Source of the DNA: Aliishimia ponticola
Lineage (GTDB): Bacteria; Pseudomonadota; Alphaproteobacteria; Rhodobacterales; Rhodobacteraceae
Direction of reading: 5' to 3'
Length of the DNA: 64,000 nt
Assembly (NCBI RefSeq): GCF_004803475.1
Contig: NZ_SRKY01000003.1
Span: 186,001 to 250,000 of the forward strand
Below are positions 42,720 through 52,349 of this stretch, one piece after another; the first letter of the stretch is position 1; each line of letters starts with the position of its first letter. A program made the translations under genes and the position numbers. Below the pieces are notes generated by a model. That model was not told the DNA's origin, did no database searches, and saw only the letters and a program-made list of their open reading frames with translations.

Positions 42720-42872
42720 GAGGATTGGCGCGCCCTTGGCCAGCGGCAGCCAGTTTGGGTCGGCGGGGGGGCGCCTTTGTCCGGAACGGGCAAATAGTGC
42801 CAACCGGCAACCGGGCCATTTGCGCGTGTTTTTTCCGCTGGACGCGCCGCTGCGCCTTGATAGGGTCACGGC

Positions 42873-43550
42873 ATGACCAGCCCTTCTGATGCCCTGCATT
42901 CACTTGCCACGGAACGATTTTCCTGCCGCGCCTATTTGACCGATCCGGTGGGCGAGGATGTGATTACGCAGATTGTGGATACTGCCCGGCATGTGCCCAG
43001 CTGGTGCAATGCGCAGCCTTGGCAGCTTGAGATCACCCGCGGCGACGAGACGGACCTGTTCCGCGACGCGCTTTACACTTATGCGACGGCGGGTGCGGCC
43101 CCTGCCCCGGACCTGACGTGGCCGGATGGGTATCCCGGTATTTACGGTGCGCGGCGGCGGGAATGTGGCTGGCAGCTTTACGAGGCTGTCGGGATCGAGA
43201 AAGGGGACCGTGCTGGATCGGCCCGGCAGATGATGGAGAACTTCCGCCTGTTCGGTGCGCCGCATGTTGCGATCCTGCATTCGCCTGCAGCGCTTGGCCC
43301 CTACGGCGCGATGGATTGCGGCGGTTTTGTTACCGCGTTTTGTTTGGCGGCGCAGGCGCGGGGTGTCGCGAGCATTCCGCAGGCGGCTGTGGCGTCCCAT
43401 GCGCCATTCGTGCGCGATTGGTTTGGCATTGGCGAGGATCGGTTGATCTTGTGCGCGATCTCCTTCGGGTGGCCGGACCTGAACCATCCGGCGAACGGGT
43501 TTCGCACCAACCGGGCGGCGCCGGACGCTTTGATCAACTGGAAGGGCTGA
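42873..43550 (+). CDS. Nitroreductase-family flavoprotein
   Basis: 225 residues. FMN-dependent, NAD(P)H-linked fold: the N-terminal [43 protein letters not shown] (phosphate-binding Arg and Ser/Asn around PSWCN) and the C-terminal CAISFGWPD motif. It reduces nitro compounds or enones; physiological substrate unknown. It stops one base before the dtd ATG, so both are coupled. Confidence 0.9.
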   Translation: MTSPSDALHSLATERFSCRAYLTDPVGEDVITQIVDTARHVPSWCNAQPWQLEITRGDETDLFRDALYTYATAGAAPAPDLTWPDGYPGIYGARRRECGWQLYEAVGIEKGDRAGSARQMMENFRLFGAPHVAILHSPAALGPYGAMDCGGFVTAFCLAAQARGVASIPQAAVASHAPFVRDWFGIGEDRLILCAISFGWPDLNHPANGFRTNRAAPDALINWKG

Positions 43551-43551
43551 G

Positions 43552-44001
43552 ATGCGCGCGCTGTTACAACGGGTAAGCGAGGCCCGTGTCGAGGTGAATG
43601 ACACGACGGTTGGTGAAATCGGGCACGGGTTGTTGGTTCTCATTTGTGCCATGCCCGGCGACACGCCGGAGATCAGTGCCAAGCTTGCCGCGAAGATTTC
43701 GAAGCTGCGCATCTTCAAGGATGAGGCCGGCAAGATGAACAGGTCCCTGCTTGATACGCGGGGCGCGGCGCTGGTGGTGTCGCAGTTCACCCTCGCGGCA
43801 GATATGTCGCGCGGAAATCGGCCCGGATTTTCCGGCGCATGTCCACCGCAAGAGGCAGAGCGGCTCTATGAGCAATTCGCGGCGGATTTGGCAGCGCTGG
43901 AGGTGCCCGTGGCAACAGGCCGGTTCGGGGCGGATATGCAGGTCAGCCTGGTGAATGACGGGCCGGTGACGCTTTGGCTGGACACGGAGGCGCTGGGGTG
44001 A
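43552..44001 (+). CDS. dtd: D-aminoacyl-tRNA deacylase
   Basis: 149 residues, full length. Removes D-amino acids from mischarged t[11 protein letters not shown] (about 83) and the Gly-cisPro motif NDGPVT (about 138) build the chirality-proofreading pocket. The start lies one base after the nitroreductase stop and its own stop overlaps the glycerate kinase GTG start by 4 bases (GTGA). Confidence 0.96.
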   Translation: MRALLQRVSEARVEVNDTTVGEIGHGLLVLICAMPGDTPEISAKLAAKISKLRIFKDEAGKMNRSLLDTRGAALVVSQFTLAADMSRGNRPGFSGACPPQEAERLYEQFAADLAALEVPVATGRFGADMQVSLVNDGPVTLWLDTEALG

Positions 44002-45098
44002 GGCATGGCGGCGAGTTGCTGAGCCTGTGGCAGGCGGGGGTCGCGGCGGTACGCGGCGCGGCTGCCATACGCGCGGCGCTTCCGGATCTGGCGGAGCCAC
44101 CGACCCGTATGATCGCCGTAGGCAAAGCGGCATGTGATATGGCCGCGCCAGTGCTGGACCAATGGCCCGACCTGCCCGCGCTGCTTGTCACCAAGCACGG
44201 GCATGAGACCGCCCTGCCCGGCGCGCCGCGCATCATTGGTGCGGGCCACCCGATCCCGGACGCGGCATCGCTGGACGCGGGCGCAGCCTTGGCGGAGGCC
44301 GTTGCCGCCGGTGCGGCGGACGATCATTTGTTGATGTTGGTTTCGGGCGGTGCTTCTGCCGTGGCGGAGTTGCTTCCCGCCGGGATGACGCTGGATGCGT
44401 GGCAGGCCGAGACAGAGGCCCTTGTCGCCTCTGGCGCCGATATCCATGCGATCAACCAGCGGCGGCGCGAGGTCAGCCAGATCAAGGGCGGCAAGTTGCT
44501 GGCCGGGTTTGGCGGGGCGCGCGTCACGACGCTGGCGATTTCGGATGTCGAGGGGGATGCGCTCAATGTCATCGGGTCCGGCATTGGTGCCGCGCCCGAG
44601 GATGCGCCTTTTGTCTTTCGCGCGCAGATCGTCGCCTCCAACGCGATTGCGCGTGCGGCAGCCGAGGCGGCCGCCGGAGGGCAGCGCATCGCCGCGAATG
44701 AAGAATGCCTTTACGGCGATGTGACCGAGTTGGCCCCGGCCCTGGCAAAGCGGCTGCGCGGCGGCGCTGCGGGGCTTTATATCTTTGGCGGCGAGCCGAC
44801 GGTGAAGCTGCCGGACAGCCCCGGCCGCGGCGGGCGCAACCAATTGCTGGCGCTGCTGCTGGCGCGCGAGATCGCGGGACGTTCCGATATCGAAATCCTT
44901 GTCGCCGGGACCGACGGCACCGATGGTCCGACGCAGGATGCCGGCGCATGGGTGGATGGCGATACGTGGGAGGCGCGCGCGCTGGACTACATCGGCCGCG
45001 CCGATAGCGGGACGTTCCTTGCGGAGCGGAACGCGCTGATCACCACGGGGCCGACCGGGACCAATGTGATGGACTTGATGATCGCCCGGAAAACCTGA
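43998..45098 (+). CDS. Glycerate 2-kinase (MOFRL/DUF4147 family)
   Basis: 366 residues from a GTG that overlaps dtd by 4 bases. An N-terminal DUF4147 domain with [28 protein letters not shown] and [14 protein letters not shown], then the MOFRL domain with [15 protein letters not shown] and the C-terminal [21 protein letters not shown]. It phosphorylates D-glycerate to 2-phosphoglycerate with ATP and works in glyoxylate/serine-cycle carbon assimilation. Expected for a Rhodobacterales organism using C2 acids. Confidence 0.92.
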   Translation: MRHGGELLSLWQAGVAAVRGAAAIRAALPDLAEPPTRMIAVGKAACDMAAPVLDQWPDLPALLVTKHGHETALPGAPRIIGAGHPIPDAASLDAGAALAEAVAAGAADDHLLMLVSGGASAVAELLPAGMTLDAWQAETEALVASGADIHAINQRRREVSQIKGGKLLAGFGGARVTTLAISDVEGDALNVIGSGIGAAPEDAPFVFRAQIVASNAIARAAAEAAAGGQRIAANEECLYGDVTELAPALAKRLRGGAAGLYIFGGEPTVKLPDSPGRGGRNQLLALLLAREIAGRSDIEILVAGTDGTDGPTQDAGAWVDGDTWEARALDYIGRADSGTFLAERNALITTGPTGTNVMDLMIARKT

Positions 45099-45119
45099 AA
45101 CCCAGCGAAGGACCGCCCC

Positions 45120-47075
45120 ATGACCAGTAACAGCCTGCGCGAGATCGTCGAGACAGCGGATATGGGCATCACGTTGAGCGACGGGACACGCCTGTCGGCG
45201 CGTTGCTGGATGCCTGCGGATGCCACCGACGCGCCGGTTCCGGTCATTCTGGAATATTTGCCCTATCGCAAGCGGGATGGCACCTGTGCGCGCGATGCGC
45301 TGACCCATCCTTACTTCGCCGCGCGGGGCTATGCCTGTTTGCGCGTGGATATGCGCGGCAATGGCGACAGCGAAGGCCTGATGGAGGACGAATACACGCC
45401 GCAGGAACTGGCCGACGCGGTAGAGGTCATCAACTGGGCCGCCGCGCAAGACTGGTGCTGCGGCACGGTGGGCATGATGGGGATCAGTTGGGGCGGATTC
45501 AACGGGTTGCAGGTCGCGGCGCTTGCGCCAGAGCCGCTGAAGGCGGTAATCACGCTCTGTTCGACGGTGGATCGGTTTGCCGATGACATCCATTACAAGG
45601 GCGGCTGCCTGCTGAACGAAAACCTTGGCTGGGGCGCGACCATGTGGGCCTATTCCAGCCGTGCGCCCGATCCGGCGCTGCGGGAAAACTGGCGCGAGAT
45701 GTGGCTGGACCGGCTCAAGGCAGAACCGTTCCTGCCCGCCGTGTGGCTGCGGCACCAGACGCGCGACGCCTATTGGAAGCATGGGTCCGTCTGCGAGGAC
45801 TATCCCGCCATCAAGGCAAAGGTGCTGGCGATTGGCGGCTGGGGCGATGCCTATAAGAACGCGGTGCCGCAGATCGTGCAGAATATTCCCGGTGCCAAGG
45901 GCATTCTGGGCCCCTGGGTGCATAAGTACCCGCATTTCGCCGTGCCCGAGCCGCGCATCGGCTTCTTGCAAGAGGCGCTGTGCTGGTGGGATCGCTGGCT
46001 CAAGGACGATCCGAACGGGGCGGAGGGCGACCCGGATCAGCGCCTTTATCTGATGGATGGGGTCCGCCCCGCCACGTGGTATACGGAGCGGCCCGGTCGC
46101 TGGCTTGCGGATCCGCAGGGGGAAACGCGCACCTGGTTCCTTGGTGCCGATGGTCTGGGCGGCGCGCCTTCGGGATGCGCCCGTGTGGTGGCCTCGCCCC
46201 AGGATACGGGGGCAGATGGCGGCGAATATTGCGCGATTTGGCTGGGGCCGGAAATGCCGGGCGATCAGCGCCGCGACGACGCCATGAGCCTGTGCTTCGA
46301 CAGCCCCGTGCTGGAAGACGATGTAAACATTATCGGCGCGCCCACGGTGCGCCTGAATCTCAGCGTCGATCAGCCACGCGCCCAGATTGCGGTGCGCCTG
46401 TGCCATGTGCATCCTGACGGGGCTTCGACCCGGATCACCTATGGCGTTTTGAACCTGAACAGCCAGCTTGGCCGCGATTGCGTGCCGGGTCAGCGCGAGG
46501 CGATCACCATCGCCCTTGACCAGATCGCCTATAAGGTGCCGGCGGGGCATCGGCTGCGCATTGCGATCTCTACCGCCTATTGGCCGCTGATCTGGCCCAG
46601 CCCCGCGCCGGTGACGGCCACGGTGCATGGCGGCTCGCTCTCGCTGGAGCACACGGATAGCGAAGCGGGCTGGGATTTCCCGCCCCCCGAGGCCGCCGCA
46701 CCATGGCAGACGGAAACCCTGCGCGAGGAACATCACAGCCGCGTGCGCGAAACCGATATGGTGACGGGCGATGTCCGGCTAATCATCGAGGATGATTTCG
46801 GCATGGTGCGCGATCTGGATCACGGGCTGGAAAGCGGCGGCATCGCGCGCGAGACATGGTCGATCCACCCCGATGACCCGCTTTCGGCTCGCGGATCGTG
46901 CCATTGGACCGAAGAGATGACGCGCGGCGGGACCGCCCTGCGCAGCGAGGCGCGATGCGACATGCGATGCGACGCGCACCACTTCTATCTGCACGCGCGC
47001 ATCGAGGCCTACGAGAACGATGTGCTGGTTTTTGAAAAGACTTTCGAGGACAAGATCAAGCGCGCGGCAGTTTGA
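45120..47075 (+). CDS. CocE/NonD-family hydrolase
   Basis: 651 residues. Alpha/beta-hydrolase core with the nucleophile in GMMGISWGGFNGLQ (Ser about residue 124), catalytic Asp/His further on (about LKAVI... and WVHKYPHFA), then the C-terminal jelly-roll domain of X-Pro dipeptidyl-peptidase/cocaine-esterase families (about 400-580, VRLNLSVDQPRAQIAVRLCHVHPDG). No signal peptide is seen, so cytoplasmic. Substrate may be an ester or acyl-peptide; it precedes a peptide-type ABC importer by 135 bp, so it could hydrolyse the imported compound. RBS GAAGGA before ATG. Confidence 0.9.
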   Translation: MTSNSLREIVETADMGITLSDGTRLSARCWMPADATDAPVPVILEYLPYRKRDGTCARDALTHPYFAARGYACLRVDMRGNGDSEGLMEDEYTPQELADAVEVINWAAAQDWCCGTVGMMGISWGGFNGLQVAALAPEPLKAVITLCSTVDRFADDIHYKGGCLLNENLGWGATMWAYSSRAPDPALRENWREMWLDRLKAEPFLPAVWLRHQTRDAYWKHGSVCEDYPAIKAKVLAIGGWGDAYKNAVPQIVQNIPGAKGILGPWVHKYPHFAVPEPRIGFLQEALCWWDRWLKDDPNGAEGDPDQRLYLMDGVRPATWYTERPGRWLADPQGETRTWFLGADGLGGAPSGCARVVASPQDTGADGGEYCAIWLGPEMPGDQRRDDAMSLCFDSPVLEDDVNIIGAPTVRLNLSVDQPRAQIAVRLCHVHPDGASTRITYGVLNLNSQLGRDCVPGQREAITIALDQIAYKVPAGHRLRIAISTAYWPLIWPSPAPVTATVHGGSLSLEHTDSEAGWDFPPPEAAAPWQTETLREEHHSRVRETDMVTGDVRLIIEDDFGMVRDLDHGLESGGIARETWSIHPDDPLSARGSCHWTEEMTRGGTALRSEARCDMRCDAHHFYLHARIEAYENDVLVFEKTFEDKIKRAAV

Positions 47076-47210
47076 AGGCGCGCTGCGTCAAGCGGACGGG
47101 TTTGTCGGAATTAGCCCTTGCGAGCCGGGGTGAAACGCGCAACTCTTCGCGCCGTAAGCTAGTTAAAAAACCGCCCTCACGAAGCGGGAATAATCAATCG
47201 GGAGATATCA

Positions 47211-48794
47211 ATGACCACGAAACTGGATTATTTTGCCATGCGCGCGGCACGCGGACTCATGTCGCGCCGCGAATTCATGGGCCGTGCGGCGGCAATGGGT
47301 GTGACTGCAACTGCGGCCGCCACGCTGCTGGGTGATGCGGCGCTGGCCGCTGGCCCGCAGAAGGGTGGCACGCTGCGCATGGGCCTGCAGGGCGGGTCGT
47401 CCTCCGACAGCCTCGACCCGGCGCTGGCGACCAACCAGGTTGCACTGATGGCGATCCGCCTTTGGGGTGAGCCGCTGGTCGAACTGGCCGACGATGGCGG
47501 GCTTGAGGGCAAGGTCGCCGAAAGCTTCGAAGGCTCTGCCGACGCGGCCACATGGACGTTCAAGATCCGCTCCGGCATCACCTTCTCCAACGGCAAGACC
47601 GTGACGGCAGAAGACGCGGCGGCTTCGCTGATGCGCCACTCTGGCGAAGACACCAAATCCGGCGCGCTTGGCATCATGCGCTCGGTCAAGAATGTGCGCG
47701 CCGAAGGCGATAGCGTCGTCGTTGAACTGGACGGCCCCAATGCCGACCTGCCCTACCTGATGGCCGACTATCACCTGATCATCCAGCCCAATGGCGGCAA
47801 TGACGATCCGACAGCCGCCATCGGCACCGGCCCCTACATCATCAAGGATGTCGAGATGGGCGTGCGCCTCGTGGCCGAGAAGAACCCCAACTACTGGGGC
47901 GATCTGGGCAATGCGGAAACGATCGAACTGCTGGTCATCAATGACAACACCGCCCGCGTGGCCGCGCTGCAATCGGGTCAGGTGGATATGATCGACCGCG
48001 TTCCGCCGAAAACCGCGGGCCTTGTGGCACGTGCGCCGGGCGTCAACGTGCATTCGACAGCCGGTCCGGGCCATTACGTGTTCATCATGCATTGCGACAC
48101 CGCGCCCTTCGACAACAACGATCTGCGGCTGGCGCTGAAATACGGCATCAACCGTCAGGAAATGGTCGACAAGATCCTGTTCGGCTATGGCTCTGTCGGG
48201 AATGACACGCCGATCAACGCGTCCTATCCGTTCTACACCGAGATCGAGCAGCGCGAATACGATCCGGACAAGGCGAAGTTCCACATGCAGAAATCCGGCT
48301 ATGATGGCCCGGTGCTGCTGCGTACGTCGGACAACTCCTTCCCGGGCGCGCCGGATGCGTCGGCCCTGTTCCAGCAATCCGCCAAGGCGGCAGGCATCAA
48401 CCTTGAGATCAAGCGCGAGCCGAATGACGGCTATTGGTCCGAGGTCTGGAACAAGCAGCCGTTCTGCACGTCCTATTGGGGCGGTCGTCCGACACAGGAC
48501 CAGATGTTCACCACCGCGTATCTGTCTTCGGCGGACTGGAACGACACCCGCTTCAAGAACGAGCAGTTCGACCAGCTTCTGATCGCCGCACGGGCCGAGC
48601 TTGACGCCGCCAAGCGCACGCAGATGTATGCCGATATGGGCAACATCCTGCACAACGAAGGCGGCCTGATCTGCCCGATGTTCAACGATTTCGTCGACGC
48701 GACATCCGATCGTATCGACGGCTATGTCGAGAACACGGCAGGCTACGCGCTGATGAACAGCTACGCCCCGATGCGGATGTGGGTGAAAGCCTGA
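47211..48794 (+). CDS. ABC transporter substrate-binding protein (SBP_bac_5, peptide/nickel type)
   Basis: 527 residues. Twin-arginine signal SRREFMGRAAAMGVTATAAATLLGDAALA, so exported folded by Tat to the periplasm. SBP class C fold: LDPALATNQVALMAIRLWGEPLVEL near the N-terminus, FKIRSGITFSNGKTVTAEDAAASL and DYHLIIQPNGGN. Binds oligopeptides, opines or similar. First gene of the importer operon; the 135-bp gap before it holds a likely promoter region with GGGAG ribosome site. Confidence 0.93.
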   Translation: MTTKLDYFAMRAARGLMSRREFMGRAAAMGVTATAAATLLGDAALAAGPQKGGTLRMGLQGGSSSDSLDPALATNQVALMAIRLWGEPLVELADDGGLEGKVAESFEGSADAATWTFKIRSGITFSNGKTVTAEDAAASLMRHSGEDTKSGALGIMRSVKNVRAEGDSVVVELDGPNADLPYLMADYHLIIQPNGGNDDPTAAIGTGPYIIKDVEMGVRLVAEKNPNYWGDLGNAETIELLVINDNTARVAALQSGQVDMIDRVPPKTAGLVARAPGVNVHSTAGPGHYVFIMHCDTAPFDNNDLRLALKYGINRQEMVDKILFGYGSVGNDTPINASYPFYTEIEQREYDPDKAKFHMQKSGYDGPVLLRTSDNSFPGAPDASALFQQSAKAAGINLEIKREPNDGYWSEVWNKQPFCTSYWGGRPTQDQMFTTAYLSSADWNDTRFKNEQFDQLLIAARAELDAAKRTQMYADMGNILHNEGGLICPMFNDFVDATSDRIDGYVENTAGYALMNSYAPMRMWVKA

Positions 48795-48795
48795 T

Positions 48796-49755
48796 ATGGG
48801 CTCTGTAACACGACTTCTGGCCCAGCGCATTGCGCTGGGCCTGCTGCTTCTCTTTCTCGTCTCCATCCTGATCTTCGTCGGAACGATCATCCTGCCCGGA
48901 GACGTGGCGCAATCCATTCTCGGCCAATCGGCAACGCCCGAAGCGCTCGCCAACCTGCGCGCAGAGCTTGGCCTGAACGAACCTGCCTTCTCGCGGTATT
49001 TCAGCTGGCTCGGGGGCGCGATCACCGGGGATTTCGGCACCGCGCTGACATCGGGGCTGGATATCACCACCGAGATTGGCCGCCGCCTTGGCAATACGCT
49101 TTTCCTCGCCTTCTGGGCCGCGATCATCGCCGTGCCACTGGCGATCTTCCTTGGGCTTCTCGCGGTGCGCTACCGCGAACGCTGGCCCGATAAACTGATC
49201 TCCGGGGTGACGCTTGCTTCCATTTCGATCCCGGAATTCCTGATCGGCTACGTGGTGATGTTCTATATCGGCGTCAAGCTGCGCTGGTTCCCCTCTACCG
49301 CCGTGTCCTATCGCCCGGATGCGGACCTGCTGACCCGGCTGGATTCCATCGCGCTGCCCGTGATCGTGCTGACGCTGGTGGTCCTTGCACATATGATGCG
49401 CATGACCCGCGCCGCGATCCTGAACGTGATGCAATCGGCCTATATCGAAACGGCCGAACTCAAAGGCCTGACGATGTTTACGATCATCCGCAAACATGCG
49501 TTCCCGAACGCGGTTTCGCCTATCGTCAATGTGGTGATGCTGAACCTCGCCTATCTGGTGGTCGGCGTTGTCGTGATCGAGGTCGTCTTCGTCTATCCCG
49601 GCATGGGCCAATATCTGGTCGACCATGTGTCCAAGCGGGATGTGCCAGTGGTGCAGGCCTGCGGTCTGATCTTCGCGGCTGTCTATATCGGCCTGAACAT
49701 GGTGGCTGACATCGTGTCGATCCTGTCCAACCCGCGCTTGCGGCACCCCAAATAA
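48796..49755 (+). CDS. ABC transporter permease, DppB/GsiC type
   Basis: 319 residues, six TM helices. The N-terminus (RLLAQRIALGLLLLFLVSILIFVGTII) and the BPD_transp_1 EAA loop (YIETAELKGLTMFTIIRKHAFPNAVSPIVNVV) are typical of the first permease of peptide importers. It begins one base after the binding protein stops (TGAT-ATG). Confidence 0.93.
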   Translation: MGSVTRLLAQRIALGLLLLFLVSILIFVGTIILPGDVAQSILGQSATPEALANLRAELGLNEPAFSRYFSWLGGAITGDFGTALTSGLDITTEIGRRLGNTLFLAFWAAIIAVPLAIFLGLLAVRYRERWPDKLISGVTLASISIPEFLIGYVVMFYIGVKLRWFPSTAVSYRPDADLLTRLDSIALPVIVLTLVVLAHMMRMTRAAILNVMQSAYIETAELKGLTMFTIIRKHAFPNAVSPIVNVVMLNLAYLVVGVVVIEVVFVYPGMGQYLVDHVSKRDVPVVQACGLIFAAVYIGLNMVADIVSILSNPRLRHPK

Positions 49756-49765
49756 GGAGGCGAAG

Positions 49766-50578
49766 ATGCGTATTCCCGTTGCGGCCGCGATCGGCCTCTT
49801 TTTCACCGCCCTCTACTTCCTGATGGCAATCTTCGCACCGCTGATCGCGCCTTACGGCGTGGCCGAAGTCGTTGGCGGCGTCTGGGAGCCGTCCTCGGGC
49901 GATTACCTGCTGGGCACCGATTCCATCGGGCGCGACCTGCTGTCCCGCATGATCTATGGCGGGCGCACGACGATCTTCATCGCGACCGCGGCGACGATCC
50001 TCAGCTTCACCACCGGGTCCATCCTTGGCTTTCTGGCGGCGGTTCTGGGCGGCTGGGCCGATCAGCTCATGTCGCGCTTCGTCGATCTGCTGATGTCGAT
50101 CCCGACGCTGATCTTTGCACTGGTAGTCCTGTCGGTCACGCCGGTGACGATCCCGGCGCTGATCCTCGTCATGGGGCTGCTCGATTCCACGCGGGTCTAC
50201 CGGCTCGCACGTGCTGTCGCGGTGGACATCAACGTCATGGATTACGTCGAAGCCGCCAAGCTGCGCGGTGAAGGGCGCGGCTGGATCATCTTCCGCGAGA
50301 TCCTGCCCAATGCGCTCTCCCCCCTTGTGGCAGAGATGGGCCTGCGCTTCATCTTCATGGTGCTCTTCGTGTCCACCCTCTCCTTCCTCGGGCTGGGCGT
50401 ACAACCGCCCGCTGCGGACTGGGGCGGCATTGTGAAGGAAAATGCCGAAGGCATCGTCTATGGCGTCGGCGCGGCGCTTTATCCGGCAATCGCCATCGCG
50501 ACGCTGGCGATTTCGGTGAACCTCGTGGCGGACTGGGTGCTGAACCGGACCACCTCGCTGAAAGGAGGCCGGGGATGA
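49766..50578 (+). CDS. ABC transporter permease, DppC/GsiD type
   Basis: 270 residues, about six TM helices; starts with a short cytoplasmic head and HPVLGTDSIGRDLLSRMIYGGRT (DSIGRDLLSR) of the second-permease family. EAA-like loop DYVEAAKLRGEGRGWIIFREILPNALSPLV. It follows the first permease by 10 bp and is joined to the 21-codon frame by a 4-base overlap. Confidence 0.93.
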   Translation: MRIPVAAAIGLFFTALYFLMAIFAPLIAPYGVAEVVGGVWEPSSGDYLLGTDSIGRDLLSRMIYGGRTTIFIATAATILSFTTGSILGFLAAVLGGWADQLMSRFVDLLMSIPTLIFALVVLSVTPVTIPALILVMGLLDSTRVYRLARAVAVDINVMDYVEAAKLRGEGRGWIIFREILPNALSPLVAEMGLRFIFMVLFVSTLSFLGLGVQPPAADWGGIVKENAEGIVYGVGAALYPAIAIATLAISVNLVADWVLNRTTSLKGGRG

Positions 50579-50640
50579 GCCTGACACGATCTTTCTGTCG
50601 CCCGCTCTCTCACAGCCCCAAGAAGGAGGCCGCAGCATGA
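50575..50640 (+). CDS. 21-codon bridging open frame between permease and ATPase
   Basis: ATG at 50575 overlaps the permease stop (ATGA); the frame runs MSLTRSFCRPLSHSPKKEA... and its stop overlaps the ATPase ATG (ATGA, 50637-50640). A near-ideal AAAGGAGG ribosome site (50561-50568) lies 6 bases upstream. The peptide itself has no recognised function; the two ATGA joints and strong site suggest that it passes ribosomes from the permease to the ATPase. Inference only. Confidence 0.5.
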   Translation: MSLTRSFCRPLSHSPKKEAAA

Positions 50641-52274
50641 GCGCCCCGCTTGTTCAGGTCAAAAACCTCAAAATCGGCGCGACCGTCTATCCGCCCGGTG
50701 AAAAACCGCATGAGATCGAAATCGTCCACGGCATCGACTTCGCGCTGGAAAAGGGCAAGGTGCTGGGGCTGATCGGTGAATCCGGCGCCGGCAAATCCAC
50801 CATCGGGCTGGCCACGATGGCCTATGGCCGCGGCGGGGTGGAAATCACCGGCGGCGAGGTTTGGGTCAACGGGCGCGATATTCTGAAATCGGGCCTGAAA
50901 GACGTGCGCAGCCTGCGCGGCAGCGAAGTGACCTATGTGTCGCAATCTGCGGCGGCCAGCTTCAACCCGGCCAAGAAGATCATGGAACAGGTGATCGAAG
51001 CGGCAGTGCGCCACGGCAAGTTCACCAAGTCCGAGGCCACGGCCCGCGCTGTGGACCTGTTTCGTCAGCTTGGCCTGCCGGACCCGGAAAAAATCGGGGA
51101 CCGCTTTCCGCACCAAGTCTCCGGCGGGCAGTTGCAGCGCTGCATGACGGCGCTTGCGCTTTGCCCGGAACCCGATCTGGTCGTGTTCGACGAGCCGACG
51201 ACAGCGCTGGACGTGACCACCCAGATCGACGTTCTGGCCGCGATCAAGCGGGCGATCCGCGATACGGGCGTTGCCGCGCTTTATATCACCCATGACCTCG
51301 CCGTTGTGGCACAGGTCAGCGATGACATCATGGTGCTGAAGATGGGCGACATGGTGGAATACGGCACCACCGATCAGATCATCAACGCCCCGCGCGAGGA
51401 ATATACCCGCGCGCTTGTGACCGTCCGTTCCATCGAACATCCCGAAAAGCCGCCGCAGGGCGATCCCGTGCTGCGCTGCGAGGGGATCACAGCGCGCTAC
51501 AAGGGCACCAAGTTCGATGTGCTGCATAGCGTGAATGTGGAGCTTTATCCGGGTCAGACCCTCGCCGTTGTGGGGGAAAGCGGATCGGGCAAATCGACGC
51601 TGGCACGTGTGATCACCGGGCTGCTGCCGCCGCGCGAAGGCAAGATCATCTTCGACGGGCGCGAACTGACGCCCGATCAGCCCTCGCGCCCGAAGGAAGA
51701 CCTGCGCGAGTTGCAGATGATCTACCAGATGGCCGATGTGGCGATGAACCCGCGCCAGACGGTCGGGACCATCATCGGCCGCCCGCTGGAGTTTTATTTC
51801 GGCCTGAAAGGCGCGGAAAAGCAGCGGCGGATTCAGGAACTTCTGGACGAAATCGAACTGGGTGACGGGTTCCAGGACCGCTACCCGGCGGAATTGTCGG
51901 GCGGTCAGAAACAGCGGGTCTGCATCGCGCGGGCGCTAGCGGCGAAACCCAAGCTGATCATCTGTGACGAGGTCACATCGGCGCTTGATCCGCTGGTCGC
52001 CGACGGGATTTTGAAGCTGCTGCTCAAACTGCAAGAGGTGGAAGATGTCGCTTATCTGTTCATCACCCATGACCTTGCGACGGTGAAGGCGATCAGCGAT
52101 TCCATCGCGGTGATGTATCAGGGGCGCGTACAGCGCTATGGCAGCAAGTCCGAAGTGCTGACCCCGCCCTTCGACGACTATACCGACCTGCTGCTGTCCT
52201 CCGTGCCGGAAATGAAGCTTGGCTGGCTCGAAGAGGTCATCGCAAACCGCAAGATGGAGAGCGCCGGGAATTAG
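50637..52274 (+). CDS. ABC transporter ATP-binding protein, fused DppD-DppF type
   Basis: 545 residues with two complete ATPase modules. First: Walker A GESGAGKST (about 50), signature SGGQLQR, Walker B LVVFDEPT. Second: GESGSGKST (about 315), LSGGQKQR, LIICDEVT. Single-chain two-domain ATPases power the peptide permeases. It ends at a TAG whose G is the first base of the insertion sequence; the DNA to the right of the IS (TAGG...) would give TAG too, so the protein is unaltered. The start has AAGGAGG 7 bases before. Confidence 0.93.
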   Translation: MSAPLVQVKNLKIGATVYPPGEKPHEIEIVHGIDFALEKGKVLGLIGESGAGKSTIGLATMAYGRGGVEITGGEVWVNGRDILKSGLKDVRSLRGSEVTYVSQSAAASFNPAKKIMEQVIEAAVRHGKFTKSEATARAVDLFRQLGLPDPEKIGDRFPHQVSGGQLQRCMTALALCPEPDLVVFDEPTTALDVTTQIDVLAAIKRAIRDTGVAALYITHDLAVVAQVSDDIMVLKMGDMVEYGTTDQIINAPREEYTRALVTVRSIEHPEKPPQGDPVLRCEGITARYKGTKFDVLHSVNVELYPGQTLAVVGESGSGKSTLARVITGLLPPREGKIIFDGRELTPDQPSRPKEDLRELQMIYQMADVAMNPRQTVGTIIGRPLEFYFGLKGAEKQRRIQELLDEIELGDGFQDRYPAELSGGQKQRVCIARALAAKPKLIICDEVTSALDPLVADGILKLLLKLQEVEDVAYLFITHDLATVKAISDSIAVMYQGRVQRYGSKSEVLTPPFDDYTDLLLSSVPEMKLGWLEEVIANRKMESAGN

Positions 52275-52349
52275 GGTCAGGACTCATAGCCAGTAGATGA
52301 CGATGGCCGCGAAAGCGATTGCTGAGAGGAACACCTTGGAGCATCTGTC

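Noticed and set aside
42661-42872. Small coding frames in the zinc-ribbon to nitroreductase gap
   Set aside because: Frames lack ribosome sites, have atypical composition, and cross the repeated motif copy C.
43866-46736. A 956-codon open frame on the minus strand
   Set aside because: It is antisense to dtd, glycerate kinase and the CocE hydrolase, is Arg/Ala/Gly-rich with no recognisable domain, and is a by-product of high GC third positions.
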